Positions 24,326 to 32,590 of a stretch of DNA of 37,938 nt are shown piece by piece. The first letter of the stretch is position 1, and each line of letters begins with the position of its first letter. The stretch covers positions 1 through 37,938 of the forward strand of contig JARYLI010000016.1 in the NCBI GenBank assembly GCA_029907715.1, written 5' to 3'. Made by a program: the position numbers and the translations under genes. The notes under the pieces are model-generated. The model worked only from the letters and a program-made list of their open reading frames with translations. It was not told the DNA's origin and did not search any database. The stretch is from Methanothrix sp. (GTDB taxonomy: Archaea > Halobacteriota > Methanosarcinia > Methanotrichales > Methanotrichaceae).

Positions 24326-25531
24326 ATGGCAGAGCATTTCTCCTTTGATGTCCTGAAGCGATCGAGGGTGACGCGCGCGAGGCTTGGGGTGATCAGGACG
24401 CGCCGGGGATACATAGAGACGCCCCAGTTCGTCCCTGTCGCCACAGTGGCTTCTGTCAGGGCGCTCGGTTCAGATGACCTGAGAGCCCTGGGTGTGCAGG
24501 CGATATTCGCAAACACGTATCATTTGCATCTGCGAACAGGAGAGGATCTCATAAGGAGGATGGGCGGGCTCCACAGGTTCATGTCATTTGATGGCCCCAT
24601 CTTCACGGACTCAGGCGGGTTTCAGGCATTCTCCCTTGGGCTGGGGCGGGAGCACAACATAAGCAAGATAGGAAGCATCTTCCCGCAGGGAAGACGGTCT
24701 CCAGAGCGCAGAGAGAACCTGACGAGGATCACAGATGAGGGCGTCGCCTTCAAATCCTTAATCGATGGTGGATGGCATTTTCTCGACCCCAGGAGCGCCA
24801 TGCGGATCCAGAGCAGGCTTGGATCTGACATCATCATGGCATTCGATGAATGCACATCTCCGCTCTCTGATTATGACTACACCAGAGAGGCTATGGAGAG
24901 GACCCACCGCTGGGCTGTCCAGTCTTTGAGGTACCACGACAGGAGACAGGCAATATACGGCATCATACAGGGAGGATGGTTCGAGGACCTCCGCAGGGAG
25001 AGTGCGGATTTCATAAGATCGTTGCCTTTCGACGGCATCGCGATCGGAGGCTCTCTCGGAAACTGCAAGGAGGACATGCACCAGGTTCTTGATTGGGTCA
25101 TCCCAAGGCTGGATGACCGACCCAGGCACCTGCTTGGAATCGGGGAGATCCCGGACATCTTCGAGTGCGTCGAGAGGGGAATCGATACATTCGACTGCGT
25201 CCATCCAACAAGAATCGCACGCAGAGGCAACCTGTACATATCCCCGGCATCAGGAGGATGCATTGAAAACAAGTTCAGGATAAGCATAAAATCCTCGATC
25301 TTCAGGGACGACAAGAGGCCCGTGGACCCGAGATGCGGGTGTCCAACATGCAGGATGTACAGCAGGGCGTATCTCAGACACCTCTACATCTCGAAGGAGC
25401 TCTCATACTTCAGAGCTGCCACCGTCCACAACGTCTACTTCATGCTCAGGCTGATGGAGTCGATAAGGAGATCTATAAGAGAGGGAAGGTTCAGCGCGCT
25501 CAAGAGAAGGTGGATGAAGAGTGAGCCATGA
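24326..25531 (+). CDS. tgt: Bacterial-type tRNA-guanine transglycosylase
   Basis: 401 residues that exchange guanine for a 7-deazaguanine base in tRNA. Catalytic residues are present: D95 in FTDSGGFQ, D287 in GIDTFDCVHPTR, and zinc ligands C337-X-C339-X2-C342 with H368. The length, lack of a C-terminal PUA domain and the RAYLRHLY...TVHN ending are those of bacterial queuosine-type enzymes acting at position 34. Archaeal archaeosine enzymes are longer. The substrate loop reads GGSLGN instead of GGLAVGE, a variant I associate with Tgt from uncultured bacterial groups. It overlaps the YhhQ-type transporter gene. It was probably acquired from bacteria. Confidence 0.88.
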   Translation: MAEHFSFDVLKRSRVTRARLGVIRTRRGYIETPQFVPVATVASVRALGSDDLRALGVQAIFANTYHLHLRTGEDLIRRMGGLHRFMSFDGPIFTDSGGFQAFSLGLGREHNISKIGSIFPQGRRSPERRENLTRITDEGVAFKSLIDGGWHFLDPRSAMRIQSRLGSDIIMAFDECTSPLSDYDYTREAMERTHRWAVQSLRYHDRRQAIYGIIQGGWFEDLRRESADFIRSLPFDGIAIGGSLGNCKEDMHQVLDWVIPRLDDRPRHLLGIGEIPDIFECVERGIDTFDCVHPTRIARRGNLYISPASGGCIENKFRISIKSSIFRDDKRPVDPRCGCPTCRMYSRAYLRHLYISKELSYFRAATVHNVYFMLRLMESIRRSIREGRFSALKRRWMKSEP

Positions 25532-26327
25532 TGGAGGGTCTGGCAACAATCCAGTCCATTATTATTCTGGTGGCGGGGAACGCCGTTTATCGCATGATCC
25601 AGCATCCGGATCCTCCAGCTTCAGGATCCGCATCGATAAAACACAGGCGACGATAATCCTCTGCGGGCTTTACATATTTTTCTCACTGGCAGGCAACATA
25701 GCCGCGACAAAGGTCACCTATTTCGGAAGACTTGTCATGGATGCTGGCTTCATATACTCCATCACGTTCACATGGAGGGACCTGATACACAAGCAGCTTG
25801 GAAAGAGGGCTGCCATCACCACGATCTGGCTGAGCGCGTTTGTAAACCTCCTGGCAGCCCTCTACTTCCAGATCGTGGTTCTGATGCCGGCGGAGCCTGA
25901 GTGGGCCGCAAACGGCGGGCAGGCTGCATGGCAGTTCCTTTTCGGGATATTCGAGACTTCTGGTGGCCCATGGTGGCAGTCGATCTTCTCCCTCCAGCTC
26001 AGGATCGTTCTCGGCTCGGTGATAACCATGGTCATAGCAGAGCTCATCGACACCCAGATCTATCACCTCTGGGTCACTGGCTGGGGCAGGAACAGACCTC
26101 AATGGGCCAGGGTTGCGGTGTCCAACGCGATATCGATACCTGTAGACAGCACATTGTTCCCGCTTATAGCATTCACCGGAATAATCGGATTCGATGCGAT
26201 GATCCAGATGTTCCAGACGAATATCGTTGTGAAGGTGATTGTCACGCTTCTCACATTCTGGACGATATACCTGGTGCCAGAGAGGCCGATATTCGAGCAG
26301 CATGGAGATGACGCAAAGCACAATTGA
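25521..26327 (+). CDS. yhhQ: YhhQ-family queuosine precursor transporter
   Basis: 268 residues with about six membrane helices after a ~40-residue polar N-terminus. It matches the VUT/YhhQ family: GNIAATKVTYFGRLVMDAGFIY, FTWRDLIHKQLGKRAA, LIDTQIYHLW and NAISIPVDSTLF. Characterised members import 7-deazapurine precursors of queuosine (preQ0, preQ1 or queuine). The only available start is GTG 25521, which overlaps the tgt stop by 11 bases. Overlap with tgt makes a salvage pathway the natural reading. Confidence 0.88.
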   Translation: MSHDGGSGNNPVHYYSGGGERRLSHDPASGSSSFRIRIDKTQATIILCGLYIFFSLAGNIAATKVTYFGRLVMDAGFIYSITFTWRDLIHKQLGKRAAITTIWLSAFVNLLAALYFQIVVLMPAEPEWAANGGQAAWQFLFGIFETSGGPWWQSIFSLQLRIVLGSVITMVIAELIDTQIYHLWVTGWGRNRPQWARVAVSNAISIPVDSTLFPLIAFTGIIGFDAMIQMFQTNIVVKVIVTLLTFWTIYLVPERPIFEQHGDDAKHN

Positions 26328-26359
26328 TCCCGGGGAGCGAAGATCTGCTGAATGTGATG

Positions 26360-26609
26360 GTATTTGCTCAACGCTCTTATCCATCTGATAACTTGCTCGA
26401 AGAGACACCAGTCACGCTATGCGTTCGTGTTGAGCGAATGGGTGCATTCAGCGACCGGCCTGCATATCCTTCAAGTTGCTGAATACATAAGAGCATTGCT
26501 CAATATCGTGAGAGTGCTCGAGTTACTGATCAAGTGAAGCCGCCATGGCACAGTTGTTCATCCAGAAATCGTCAGGAGGGCAATTTAGCTCAACGTATTG
26601 AGCATGTTC
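26360..26609 (+). repeat. Repeat C, copy 2, split by element A
   Basis: Left part GTATTTGCTCAA (26360-26371), then element A, then TTGCTCAATATCGTGAG through to ATTGAGCATGTTC. Its ends are inverted: TGCTCAATATCG on the left versus TGCTCAATACGT read from the right. The right end shows the full terminus that copy 1 lacks. Confidence 0.8.
26372..26495 (+). mobile_element. Element A inserted in repeat C, with 8-bp duplication
   Basis: 124 bases flanked by identical TTGCTCAA octamers (26364-26371 and 26496-26503). The intact repeat C copies at 23968 and 30556 show the empty site. The last base is A instead of G. Confidence 0.92.
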
Positions 26610-26643
26610 TCTGATGCTGCAGCGCGCGCCCAGAACATAGAAT

Positions 26644-26651
26644 AATTTAAG
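26644..26651 (+). promoter_or_regulatory. TATA box of the DUF373 gene
   Basis: AATTTAAG is centred about 28 bases before the ATG at 26676, consistent with a leaderless transcript. Confidence 0.5.
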
Positions 26652-26675
26652 TAGATTTCTACCCAACGTGGAATC

Positions 26676-27800
26676 ATGGACGTACTGGTGCTCTGCATCG
26701 ACCGCGATGACGATCTGGGTCGGAAGGCCGGCATCAAGAGCCCCGTGGTGGGAAGGGAGGAGAACCTGCACGCGGCTCTTGCTCTCGGGCTTGCTGATCC
26801 GGAGGAGTCCGACACCAACACGATCTTCGGCGGGCTGAAGATTTACGACGAGATCTCCGCAGAAAGATCTGTTGAGATAGCGACTATCACCGGCGACGAA
26901 AAGGTCGGGCTCAGCGCGGACAGAAAGCTTGCAGAGCAGCTCGAGCAGCTCATAGAGCGCCTGGACCCGAAGTCTGTCATTGTTGTATCGGACGGCGCTG
27001 AGGATGAGGCGATCCTCCCGATAATACAGTCCAGGATAAAGGTCGACGGCGTAAGGCGTATACTGGTGAAGCAGAATCCGAGCATCGAGAGCACATACTA
27101 CCTGCTGAAGCAGGTATTCACAGACCCGAAGATAAGCCACACGATATTCATCCCACCCGGCCTGGCGCTGCTGATGTTCTCCATATTCTACCTGCTGAAC
27201 TATCCGAACGGAGCGATCATAGCCATAACAGGCTCTGTCGGGCTCTATCTTCTCTTCAGAGGTCTCGGACTGGACGACTTCCTGGACGAGACTAAGAAGA
27301 CGCTGAGAGGATCGCTGTATGCCGGAAAGATATCCTTCGTCACATACATACTTGCCGGGATGCTGATAATAATAGCCACAATCCAGGGCATAGCGAACGT
27401 GTGGTATTCATACAAAGGTCCGATATGGTATGGCTACCTCACGCTGCTGATGCTCTTCATAAACGCCAGCGTCTGGTGGTACGTTGCAGCAGGCATCTGC
27501 GCCAACGTGGGGAAGCTCATAGACATGCACCTGGAGGGCGTGAAGGATCCGAGAACATACTCGTATCCCTTCTTCCTCTTCGCAACAGGTCTCATATTCT
27601 GGGGCGCGAGCATAGTGATACTCGCGAACTTCACGCAGGACTTCAGCATGTCCCCCCTCGGTTCGATCCAGTACTTTGCGGTCTGCGCAATGGGGGCCAT
27701 GGCCACAGCCCTCCTCGGTATAAAGCTCAAGAGCTACATAGCCAGGAGAAATGGGGCTGGCAGAGAGATCATAAAGGAGGGCGTGCAGACGAAGTGCTGA
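26676..27800 (+). CDS. DUF373 membrane protein
   Basis: 374 residues. The soluble N-terminal ~150 residues (VLCIDRDDDLGRKAG, PVVGREEN, VSDGAEDEAI) and the following six or so membrane helices are characteristic of the archaeal DUF373 family, which has no established function. The DRDDD and DGAEDE acidic motifs suggest metal or nucleotide binding (inference). The gene is alone on its strand; its stop is 13 bases before an element A copy. The ATG at 26676 fits the TATA box distance. Confidence 0.88.
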   Translation: MDVLVLCIDRDDDLGRKAGIKSPVVGREENLHAALALGLADPEESDTNTIFGGLKIYDEISAERSVEIATITGDEKVGLSADRKLAEQLEQLIERLDPKSVIVVSDGAEDEAILPIIQSRIKVDGVRRILVKQNPSIESTYYLLKQVFTDPKISHTIFIPPGLALLMFSIFYLLNYPNGAIIAITGSVGLYLLFRGLGLDDFLDETKKTLRGSLYAGKISFVTYILAGMLIIIATIQGIANVWYSYKGPIWYGYLTLLMLFINASVWWYVAAGICANVGKLIDMHLEGVKDPRTYSYPFFLFATGLIFWGASIVILANFTQDFSMSPLGSIQYFAVCAMGAMATALLGIKLKSYIARRNGAGREIIKEGVQTKC

Positions 27801-27813
27801 CGCAAAAGCAGTT

Positions 27814-28062
27814 CGCTCTTATGTGGTTGGCAACTTGCAGAGCTGCAATGTGGTCGCTGAAAGCATTCGAGAATTCCTAAGAACCAGTTTTTGATATAAA
27901 ACAGCATCTATACAATTACTTAGCGGCATGGAAAATCGTGAAAAGGGGGTTAATAGGAATACTCATTCATTGCCACGCCTTCGATGCAGTCGAAGGTAAG
28001 TCGAAACGGACGCATAGCATGGCCTCTGCTCCTTCAGACAAGTCATCAAATGGATAAGAGCG
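27814..28062 (-). mobile_element. Element A, long form, split by a 96-base element
   Basis: Reverse-oriented long-form copy (about 149 bases after removing the insert), close to the 24120 copy. The flanking octamers AAGCAGTT and AAGGCATT agree at only five of eight positions, so the duplication is decayed or the flanks have recombined. Confidence 0.82.
27869..27964 (-). mobile_element. 96-base MITE-like element with ATTC duplication
   Basis: Ends are inverted over 17 bases with three mismatches: GAGAATTCCTAAGAACC on one side and GAGTATTCCTATTAACC from the other. The flanking ATTC occurs on both sides (27865-27868 and 27965-27968), while the empty site in the 24120 copy has it once. It has no coding capacity. 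Confidence 0.85.
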
Positions 28063-28180
28063 AAGGCATTTTCACTCCCATCCAGCTGTGATTTGCCCCT
28101 CCATATCGGGTTCATGTGATCTGGCGATGAATGCGTTCAGCAGCATGCCTGCTGCAAGCAGACTACTGGCAGATCATGCC

Positions 28181-28849
28181 TTAATGTCTATCAGGCTCCC
28201 TGCTGGATCTCTGGAGGAGCACATCGTACAGCCTCTCCCAGTCGAGAGTTGTAGAGACACAGCCTGCTGTGGTGAGAGGGACACCTATGGCCGGTATTCC
28301 GTGGCTGTGGCAGAGTATGAGCCCTTCTTTTATCTCCATCTCGCACCCTACGCCGACTATGCCCTTCGGATGGTACCTCTGAATGATGCGCTTTATGAAA
28401 CTCGATCCCGGAACAACAAAGAACCTGTAGCCTCTTGATTCGGCGAGCCTCTTCGCTTCTCCTATTCCACACCTGCCGCATCCCACGCATGTTATCCCCT
28501 CTGGCGTGAGCTTCGCGGGACACTCAACGGATCGCAGGCACTGGGGCATGAACACGAACCTCTCCTCCACGGGTGTGGCATAGAATTTGCCCCTGTTGAT
28601 GTAGTTCATCAGAGATATCCCGACATCATCCACGATCTTGTCGTCCGCACGGGCCATCCAGAATATCGCCTTGACGAAGCTCTCCAGCAGGCTTATGCCT
28701 ATGAGCATCGGCCTGGCCAGGAAATATCGCCCGGTCTTGAAGGATATACCGACGAGCAGCGCGATGATAAGCGAGAGGAGAAGTGAGATTATAAGAGCGA
28801 GCACCACAGCTTTTCCAACAAACAGGTAAACCTGATCGAAGTAGTTCAT
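28181..28849 (-). CDS. DUF116 protein
   Basis: 222 residues with two N-terminal membrane helices (about 11-50), then a soluble part with MPQCLRSVECPAK, CVGCGRCGIGEAKRLAE and GVGCEMEIKEGL. The cysteine pattern is that of DUF116, widespread in methanogens and suspected to bind metal or an iron-sulfur cluster, with function unknown. The ATG at 28849 sits about 27 bases after a minus-strand TATA box, which rules out the longer frame from 28918. It converges on the DUF373 gene. Confidence 0.88.
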   Translation of the reverse strand: MNYFDQVYLFVGKAVVLALIISLLLSLIIALLVGISFKTGRYFLARPMLIGISLLESFVKAIFWMARADDKIVDDVGISLMNYINRGKFYATPVEERFVFMPQCLRSVECPAKLTPEGITCVGCGRCGIGEAKRLAESRGYRFFVVPGSSFIKRIIQRYHPKGIVGVGCEMEIKEGLILCHSHGIPAIGVPLTTAGCVSTTLDWERLYDVLLQRSSREPDRH

Positions 28850-28872
28850 CGGGCGAGTCTTGGATATCGATG

Positions 28873-28880
28873 ATATTAAT
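28873..28880 (-). promoter_or_regulatory. TATA box of the DUF116 gene
   Basis: Minus-strand ATTAATAT, centred about 27 bases before the ATG at 28849. It fits a leaderless start. Confidence 0.5.
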
Positions 28881-29111
28881 CTTACTTCGACGAATTCGAA
28901 AGACAGCCCTCGAGGCATCCATCATCCCAAACGTTCCATACATGCATGTGGTTGCTGAACTTCATGCATCCTCCTTTGCGGGATTCGCCTCGTCCTTTTC
29001 TCTATGAGCCCGTCTCAAATCTGGATCGGCAGTGCAACAGGCTATCCTCCAGCGACTATGAGGTTCTGGGATTCCCCGGATATCTGTGAAGCGGCTGTTC
29101 TGAGAGGGGTT

Positions 29112-29876
29112 CTACGATATCGGGACCCTCCTGGATCTGCAGCTTCCGCCTCCCAGGAGGCATACGACCAGAGATGCGAGGAGTACTGCCATCACTCCCG
29201 TCAGGAATATGCCGTCGAATATGCCGGCGCCGCCTATCGAGAGTGCCAGAGGTCGGGGGTATGCAGATGGAGGGGCGAGCGCGGGCAGGACCCCTGGCGT
29301 GAGCAGGTTCATAACATCCGCGCCGAGAAGGGTGCCGATCGAGCCGCTGATGTAAGCGATCGCTGGCGCGGTTCTGTATCCTCTGCAGAGGGTGACCGCC
29401 ACGAGTGCAGCAGATACCGGAGGGACGTACACGGGAAGGGTTATCCCCACATTCGGGACCGGCTCTGCCATCATGTACGTGATTAATGCCACGACCACCG
29501 ATCCGAAGAGAGCTGTGGAGACCGGCGCTCTCCGCCGCCTGAGGAGATCAATGCTAACGAGAACCGGAACAATGCATCCGCCGACGTTGACCAGGAGACG
29601 CACCGGATGGAAGCTCACAGGGATGTCAGAAGGAATCGCGCTCATCATATCGATCATGAACGCCGGATAGGTTGTTATAACACCGCTGTGCAGCGGTATA
29701 TCTATCATGCTTCCAATTACCGAGCCGAATACCATCAGGCTAGCATGCCAGTGGCCGAATCCGATCTGCTCGAATGCCTCCTCCGTGATGCGTATGAAGA
29801 GATATATGAATATCAGCGGGAGGGCCAGGAGCAGAATTACAAGTAGGAGGAAGAAGGGGATCATCAGCTCCAGCAT
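29112..29876 (-). CDS. DUF1614 membrane protein, copy 1
   Basis: 254 residues and about seven hydrophobic segments. It has DUF1614 landmarks: GSVIGSMIDIPL, LLVNVGGCIVPVLVS, GSIGTLLGADVMNL and the C-terminal GGAGIFDGIFLTG. Function is unknown; glycine-rich, intramembrane Asp residues suggest a transporter or intramembrane enzyme (inference). It begins 14 bases after the AMMECR1 stop and is probably co-transcribed with it. A second copy is at 36293-37000. Confidence 0.87.
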   Translation of the reverse strand: MLELMIPFFLLLVILLLALPLIFIYLFIRITEEAFEQIGFGHWHASLMVFGSVIGSMIDIPLHSGVITTYPAFMIDMMSAIPSDIPVSFHPVRLLVNVGGCIVPVLVSIDLLRRRRAPVSTALFGSVVVALITYMMAEPVPNVGITLPVYVPPVSAALVAVTLCRGYRTAPAIAYISGSIGTLLGADVMNLLTPGVLPALAPPSAYPRPLALSIGGAGIFDGIFLTGVMAVLLASLVVCLLGGGSCRSRRVPIS

Positions 29877-29890
29877 CTCTCATCCACCAC

Positions 29891-30499
29891 TCATTGCGTA
29901 TCGCATGCGGGCAGCCTCTTCTCGATCACATCGCCATTCGGGCTGGTCTCAGAGAAGATCTGTGCCTCGAAGCACTCTATAACAGTGTCATCATCGAGCC
30001 ATGCATCAACAGGAAGCCCTGCCTTGAGGCACGTCTGACAGAGGAAGTCCACCGAATCGAAGCCGTACTCCGTCGCGACCTGGGGCAGGAGCAGGCCGGA
30101 ATACATGCCCCTGGTGACGATCAGGCCGTGCCTCCCTATCTGGACCCGCTCAGGCAGCGTTTTTTTATCGCCATCGATCACCTGGGGCTCGGTGAGAACC
30201 GTCACCTCTATGGTTATATCATCAAGCTCCTCCGGACGAACCCTCGGAAACCTGGGGTCTCTCGTGCCAGCATTTATCGCGGAATCCACAATTGCCCTTC
30301 CAAGCGGAAGGACTGCTCTGGGATAGCCTATGCACCCACGGAGCTCTCCGTCCTTCTCCAGGGTCACGAAAACGCCACGCCGCTCAGCGAAGACCCCGGG
30401 AAGATCGTGCGGATTTATGATCTCTTTCCTGTTGACGTAAGCTGTCAGCGCCTCTCTGGCCAGCCTGACCGCCCTCCTTCCTTCCTCCAGTGTGAGCAT
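29891..30499 (-). CDS. AMMECR1-domain protein
   Basis: 202 residues of the AMMECR1 family, conserved from archaea to humans. The family core LRGCIGY is present (in GELRGCIGYPRA), together with DPRFPRVRPEELDDITIEV and GLLLPQVATEYG. Biochemical function is not established; a substrate cleft around the RGCIGY motif is known from structures. I chose the ATG at 30499 over 30505 because a minus-strand ATTTTAAT box lies about 27 bases upstream. Confidence 0.92.
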   Translation of the reverse strand: MLTLEEGRRAVRLAREALTAYVNRKEIINPHDLPGVFAERRGVFVTLEKDGELRGCIGYPRAVLPLGRAIVDSAINAGTRDPRFPRVRPEELDDITIEVTVLTEPQVIDGDKKTLPERVQIGRHGLIVTRGMYSGLLLPQVATEYGFDSVDFLCQTCLKAGLPVDAWLDDDTVIECFEAQIFSETSPNGDVIEKRLPACDTQ

Positions 30500-30522
30500 A
30501 AACATAAATTGACCCGTATCAG

Positions 30523-30530
30523 ATTAAAAT
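30523..30530 (-). promoter_or_regulatory. TATA box of the AMMECR1-DUF1614 operon
   Basis: Minus-strand ATTTTAAT, about 27 bases from the ATG at 30499. Confidence 0.45.
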
Positions 30531-30555
30531 CTTGTGAGCTGGCGGACGGGAATAT

Positions 30556-30800
30556 GAACATGCTCAATACGTTGAGCTATAGTATTCCGCATAAGTTGCT
30601 ATAATATAGGAATATCACATAAAATCGTCTATGAAGTATGAGATATCCAGTAGCTTTTAAATGGGTTTACATGGAGTGACGCAAAGGACTATAAATTGCC
30701 CTCCTGACGATTTCTGGATGAACAACTTTGTCATAGCGGATGGACGAGCGTGCTTCACTTGATCAGTAACTCAAGCACTCTCACGATATTGAGCAAATAC
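30556..30800 (-). repeat. Repeat C, copy 3, split by a TA-flanked element
   Basis: Read leftward it matches copies 1 and 2 (GTATTTGCTCAATATCG ... CGTTGAGCATGTTC on the complement), about 14 bases longer in the middle. It is interrupted by the 112-base element at 30580. Confidence 0.8.
30580..30691 (+). mobile_element. 112-base MITE-like element with TA duplication, copy 1
   Basis: From TAGTATTCCGC to AAAGGACTA, so the ends form a short inverted repeat TAGT...ACTA. TA flanks it on both sides (30578-30579 and 30692-30693). The empty site in repeat C at 26587 reads AGCTAAATTG. It is noncoding. TA duplication is typical of IS630/Tc1-mariner transposition. Confidence 0.9.
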
Positions 30801-30867
30801 GGGAATAGCATGCATTCTGGCACGCACAATTGCATTGGAGAACGGGCAGATAAAATAATGGCAGAGG

Positions 30868-32370
30868 TCAGAGGAACCTGAAGCCCTTTGGCATCTCCCC
30901 AAACCTCTTCCGGAACTCTTCGGGCCAGTTCTCCGGGTCCAGGCCTTTCTGTCCGAGAAATACGCTCGTCCATCTCTCCAGGCCCACTCCACTGCAGCCG
31001 CTCCAGAGGCTCTCGCCGCTCTGTGCCTTTACAGAGAACCCCTTCGGATACTTCTCCCCGTTAACAGAGAGGTTCTGGAACTCGATCCAGTTGCCGCTGT
31101 AGGGGAGCAGCGCCTCGTAGTCTATTGTGCCGGCACCCTCCATCTCAGCAAGGCCTGTCCTGCCCTCCTGCGCCATGAACCAGGGAGTGACCCAGGCCAT
31201 GCGCCAGCGCAGCTCCAGTATCTCCTCGAAGATCCGCCTGTACCTCTCCTTGAGCCGCTCCGCCTCCTCCATGACCTGCTGCTTTGTGCCGAGCCACACG
31301 ATCTCGATCCTGTGGAACTCGTCTACGCGCTCTATGCCATGAATGCCTCCGGACTCGTATCTGTGACTTGTTCCAGACCTGTCGAACACCTTTATGGGGA
31401 GCTCATCGTTCGGAAGCGTGGCGCCCTGGAGGAAGACCCAGAATGTGGGGCACTGAGCATAGCACATCCCGCCGATCGGGTAGTCGATCTTCTCCTTTAT
31501 CAGATCAAGCGGAACCTCATGGGTCACCTTGTAGTAATCCATGACCTCCTCCCAGAACGCTGGGTCCCTGCTCTTCGGCGGGCACACGTAGTAGATCTCA
31601 GGGTAAACTCCCTGGGCATGACCGCTCCTCTTCCACACATCCCATGTGTCGAGCTTGGGAAAGATCATCTCCCTGTATCCAAGCGGCTCAAGGATCTCCT
31701 CGAGCACGATCTTCTCGAACGTCCTGAAGAGATGTGTCGACTGCGGGCCGTGTATCCACTGGCCTCTCGCGGATCCGTGCTTTATCCATCCCCTCTTCAG
31801 CATCTCCTGCGTGGGGTCGCCATCGAATTTAATCTCCCTCAGCGGGCTCTCCCAGAGCAGCTCCCAGTGCTCGGCCTTTCCGCCGTAGCTCTGGAGCTTC
31901 TCCTCGAGCAGACTGACAATCCTGTCAGGGATGCGGTTCTCGAGCATCCATGTCCATCCGCGCTTCGGATCCTCGACGCCCAGGAGGAGCGTGAGGCGTC
32001 CGTCCTCGTATCTCGACTCCCTGACATAGGGAATCCTGTGGGTTATCGGGCGATCGGACTCGATCTGTATCTCAAACCTGCTGACATCTATGCCCCGTAT
32101 CCCCAGCCTGTGTTTTCTGCCGAGGAGATCCGCGAGCGGTTTTCTGAGCCTCAGAAGGGCATCATGAGCCCTCACGTACCTGTCACTCTCTATCGTTATC
32201 TCCAGCCGGTCATCTGCGACCCTCCAGCCATCAACCCTCGCGCCCATGCCCTCAGGCGCGCCCTTCTTCAGGAGGTCCGCAGCCTGCTTTTCGAAGAACT
32301 CGGCGAGATCGCCCTCAGCCTTTGCGGCATCGCCGCTGAGCTTCAGGCTCGCCTCCAGGTGAAATCTCAT
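30868..32370 (-). CDS. serS: Type-2 (methanogen) seryl-tRNA synthetase
   Basis: About 500 residues of the rare, zinc-dependent class II SerRS restricted to methanogenic archaea. The three zinc ligands fall at C307 (YAQCPTFW), E356 (HRIEIVW) and C459 (SGCSGVG), within two residues of the C306/E355/C461 set known from Methanosarcina barkeri. The ending GLERW is the motif 3 arginine region. The ATG at 32370 is 1 base after the pcc1 stop and has GGAGGT upstream, so serS is the last gene of the rps15-recJ-like-pcc1-serS operon. No bacterial-type SerRS is seen here. Confidence 0.95.
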   Translation of the reverse strand: MRFHLEASLKLSGDAAKAEGDLAEFFEKQAADLLKKGAPEGMGARVDGWRVADDRLEITIESDRYVRAHDALLRLRKPLADLLGRKHRLGIRGIDVSRFEIQIESDRPITHRIPYVRESRYEDGRLTLLLGVEDPKRGWTWMLENRIPDRIVSLLEEKLQSYGGKAEHWELLWESPLREIKFDGDPTQEMLKRGWIKHGSARGQWIHGPQSTHLFRTFEKIVLEEILEPLGYREMIFPKLDTWDVWKRSGHAQGVYPEIYYVCPPKSRDPAFWEEVMDYYKVTHEVPLDLIKEKIDYPIGGMCYAQCPTFWVFLQGATLPNDELPIKVFDRSGTSHRYESGGIHGIERVDEFHRIEIVWLGTKQQVMEEAERLKERYRRIFEEILELRWRMAWVTPWFMAQEGRTGLAEMEGAGTIDYEALLPYSGNWIEFQNLSVNGEKYPKGFSVKAQSGESLWSGCSGVGLERWTSVFLGQKGLDPENWPEEFRKRFGEMPKGFRFL

Positions 32371-32371
32371 C

Positions 32372-32590
32372 TCAAACCTCCGAGGAGCCAATGGCCTCCT
32401 CAGCCACCTTGATGTTCATCAGAAGATCATCGACCGTGGACAGCACTGTTCCGATCCTCTCAGCAGAGAGCTCCACGATCAGCTCATCCTTCTGCACAGA
32501 GACCTTCATGCTTGGAAGGTTGTCCGGCTCCAGCGCCTTTGATATCTCCTGCACATCACTGCCCCAGAAGATGAGCTTTACATATATCAT
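32372..32590 (-). CDS. pcc1: KEOPS subunit Pcc1
   Basis: 72 residues of the Pcc1 family, the dimerising subunit of KEOPS, which makes the t6A modification in ANN-decoding tRNAs. The core [13 protein letters not shown] and the C-terminal [16 protein letters not shown] are diagnostic. The ATG overlaps the stop of the recJ-like gene (ATGA), and serS begins 1 base after its stop. Confidence 0.9.
   Translation of the reverse strand: MIYVKLIFWGSDVQEISKALEPDNLPSMKVSVQKDELIVELSAERIGTVLSTVDDLLMNIKVAEEAIGSSEV

Noticed and set aside
24326-25531. Annotation as archaeosine (ArcTGT) transglycosylase
   Set aside because: Too short, no PUA domain, bacterial C-terminal zinc region and bacterial-type spacing of the two catalytic aspartates. 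The transporter neighbour also fits salvage rather than archaeosine synthesis.
26360-28070. Clusters of short repeats as a possible CRISPR array
   Set aside because: Units differ in length and orientation, are not regularly spaced, and have inverted ends with target duplications. No cas genes are nearby.
31312-32412. 366-codon open frame antisense to serS
   Set aside because: Opposite a well-supported gene with all catalytic residues. The antisense product shows no domain.
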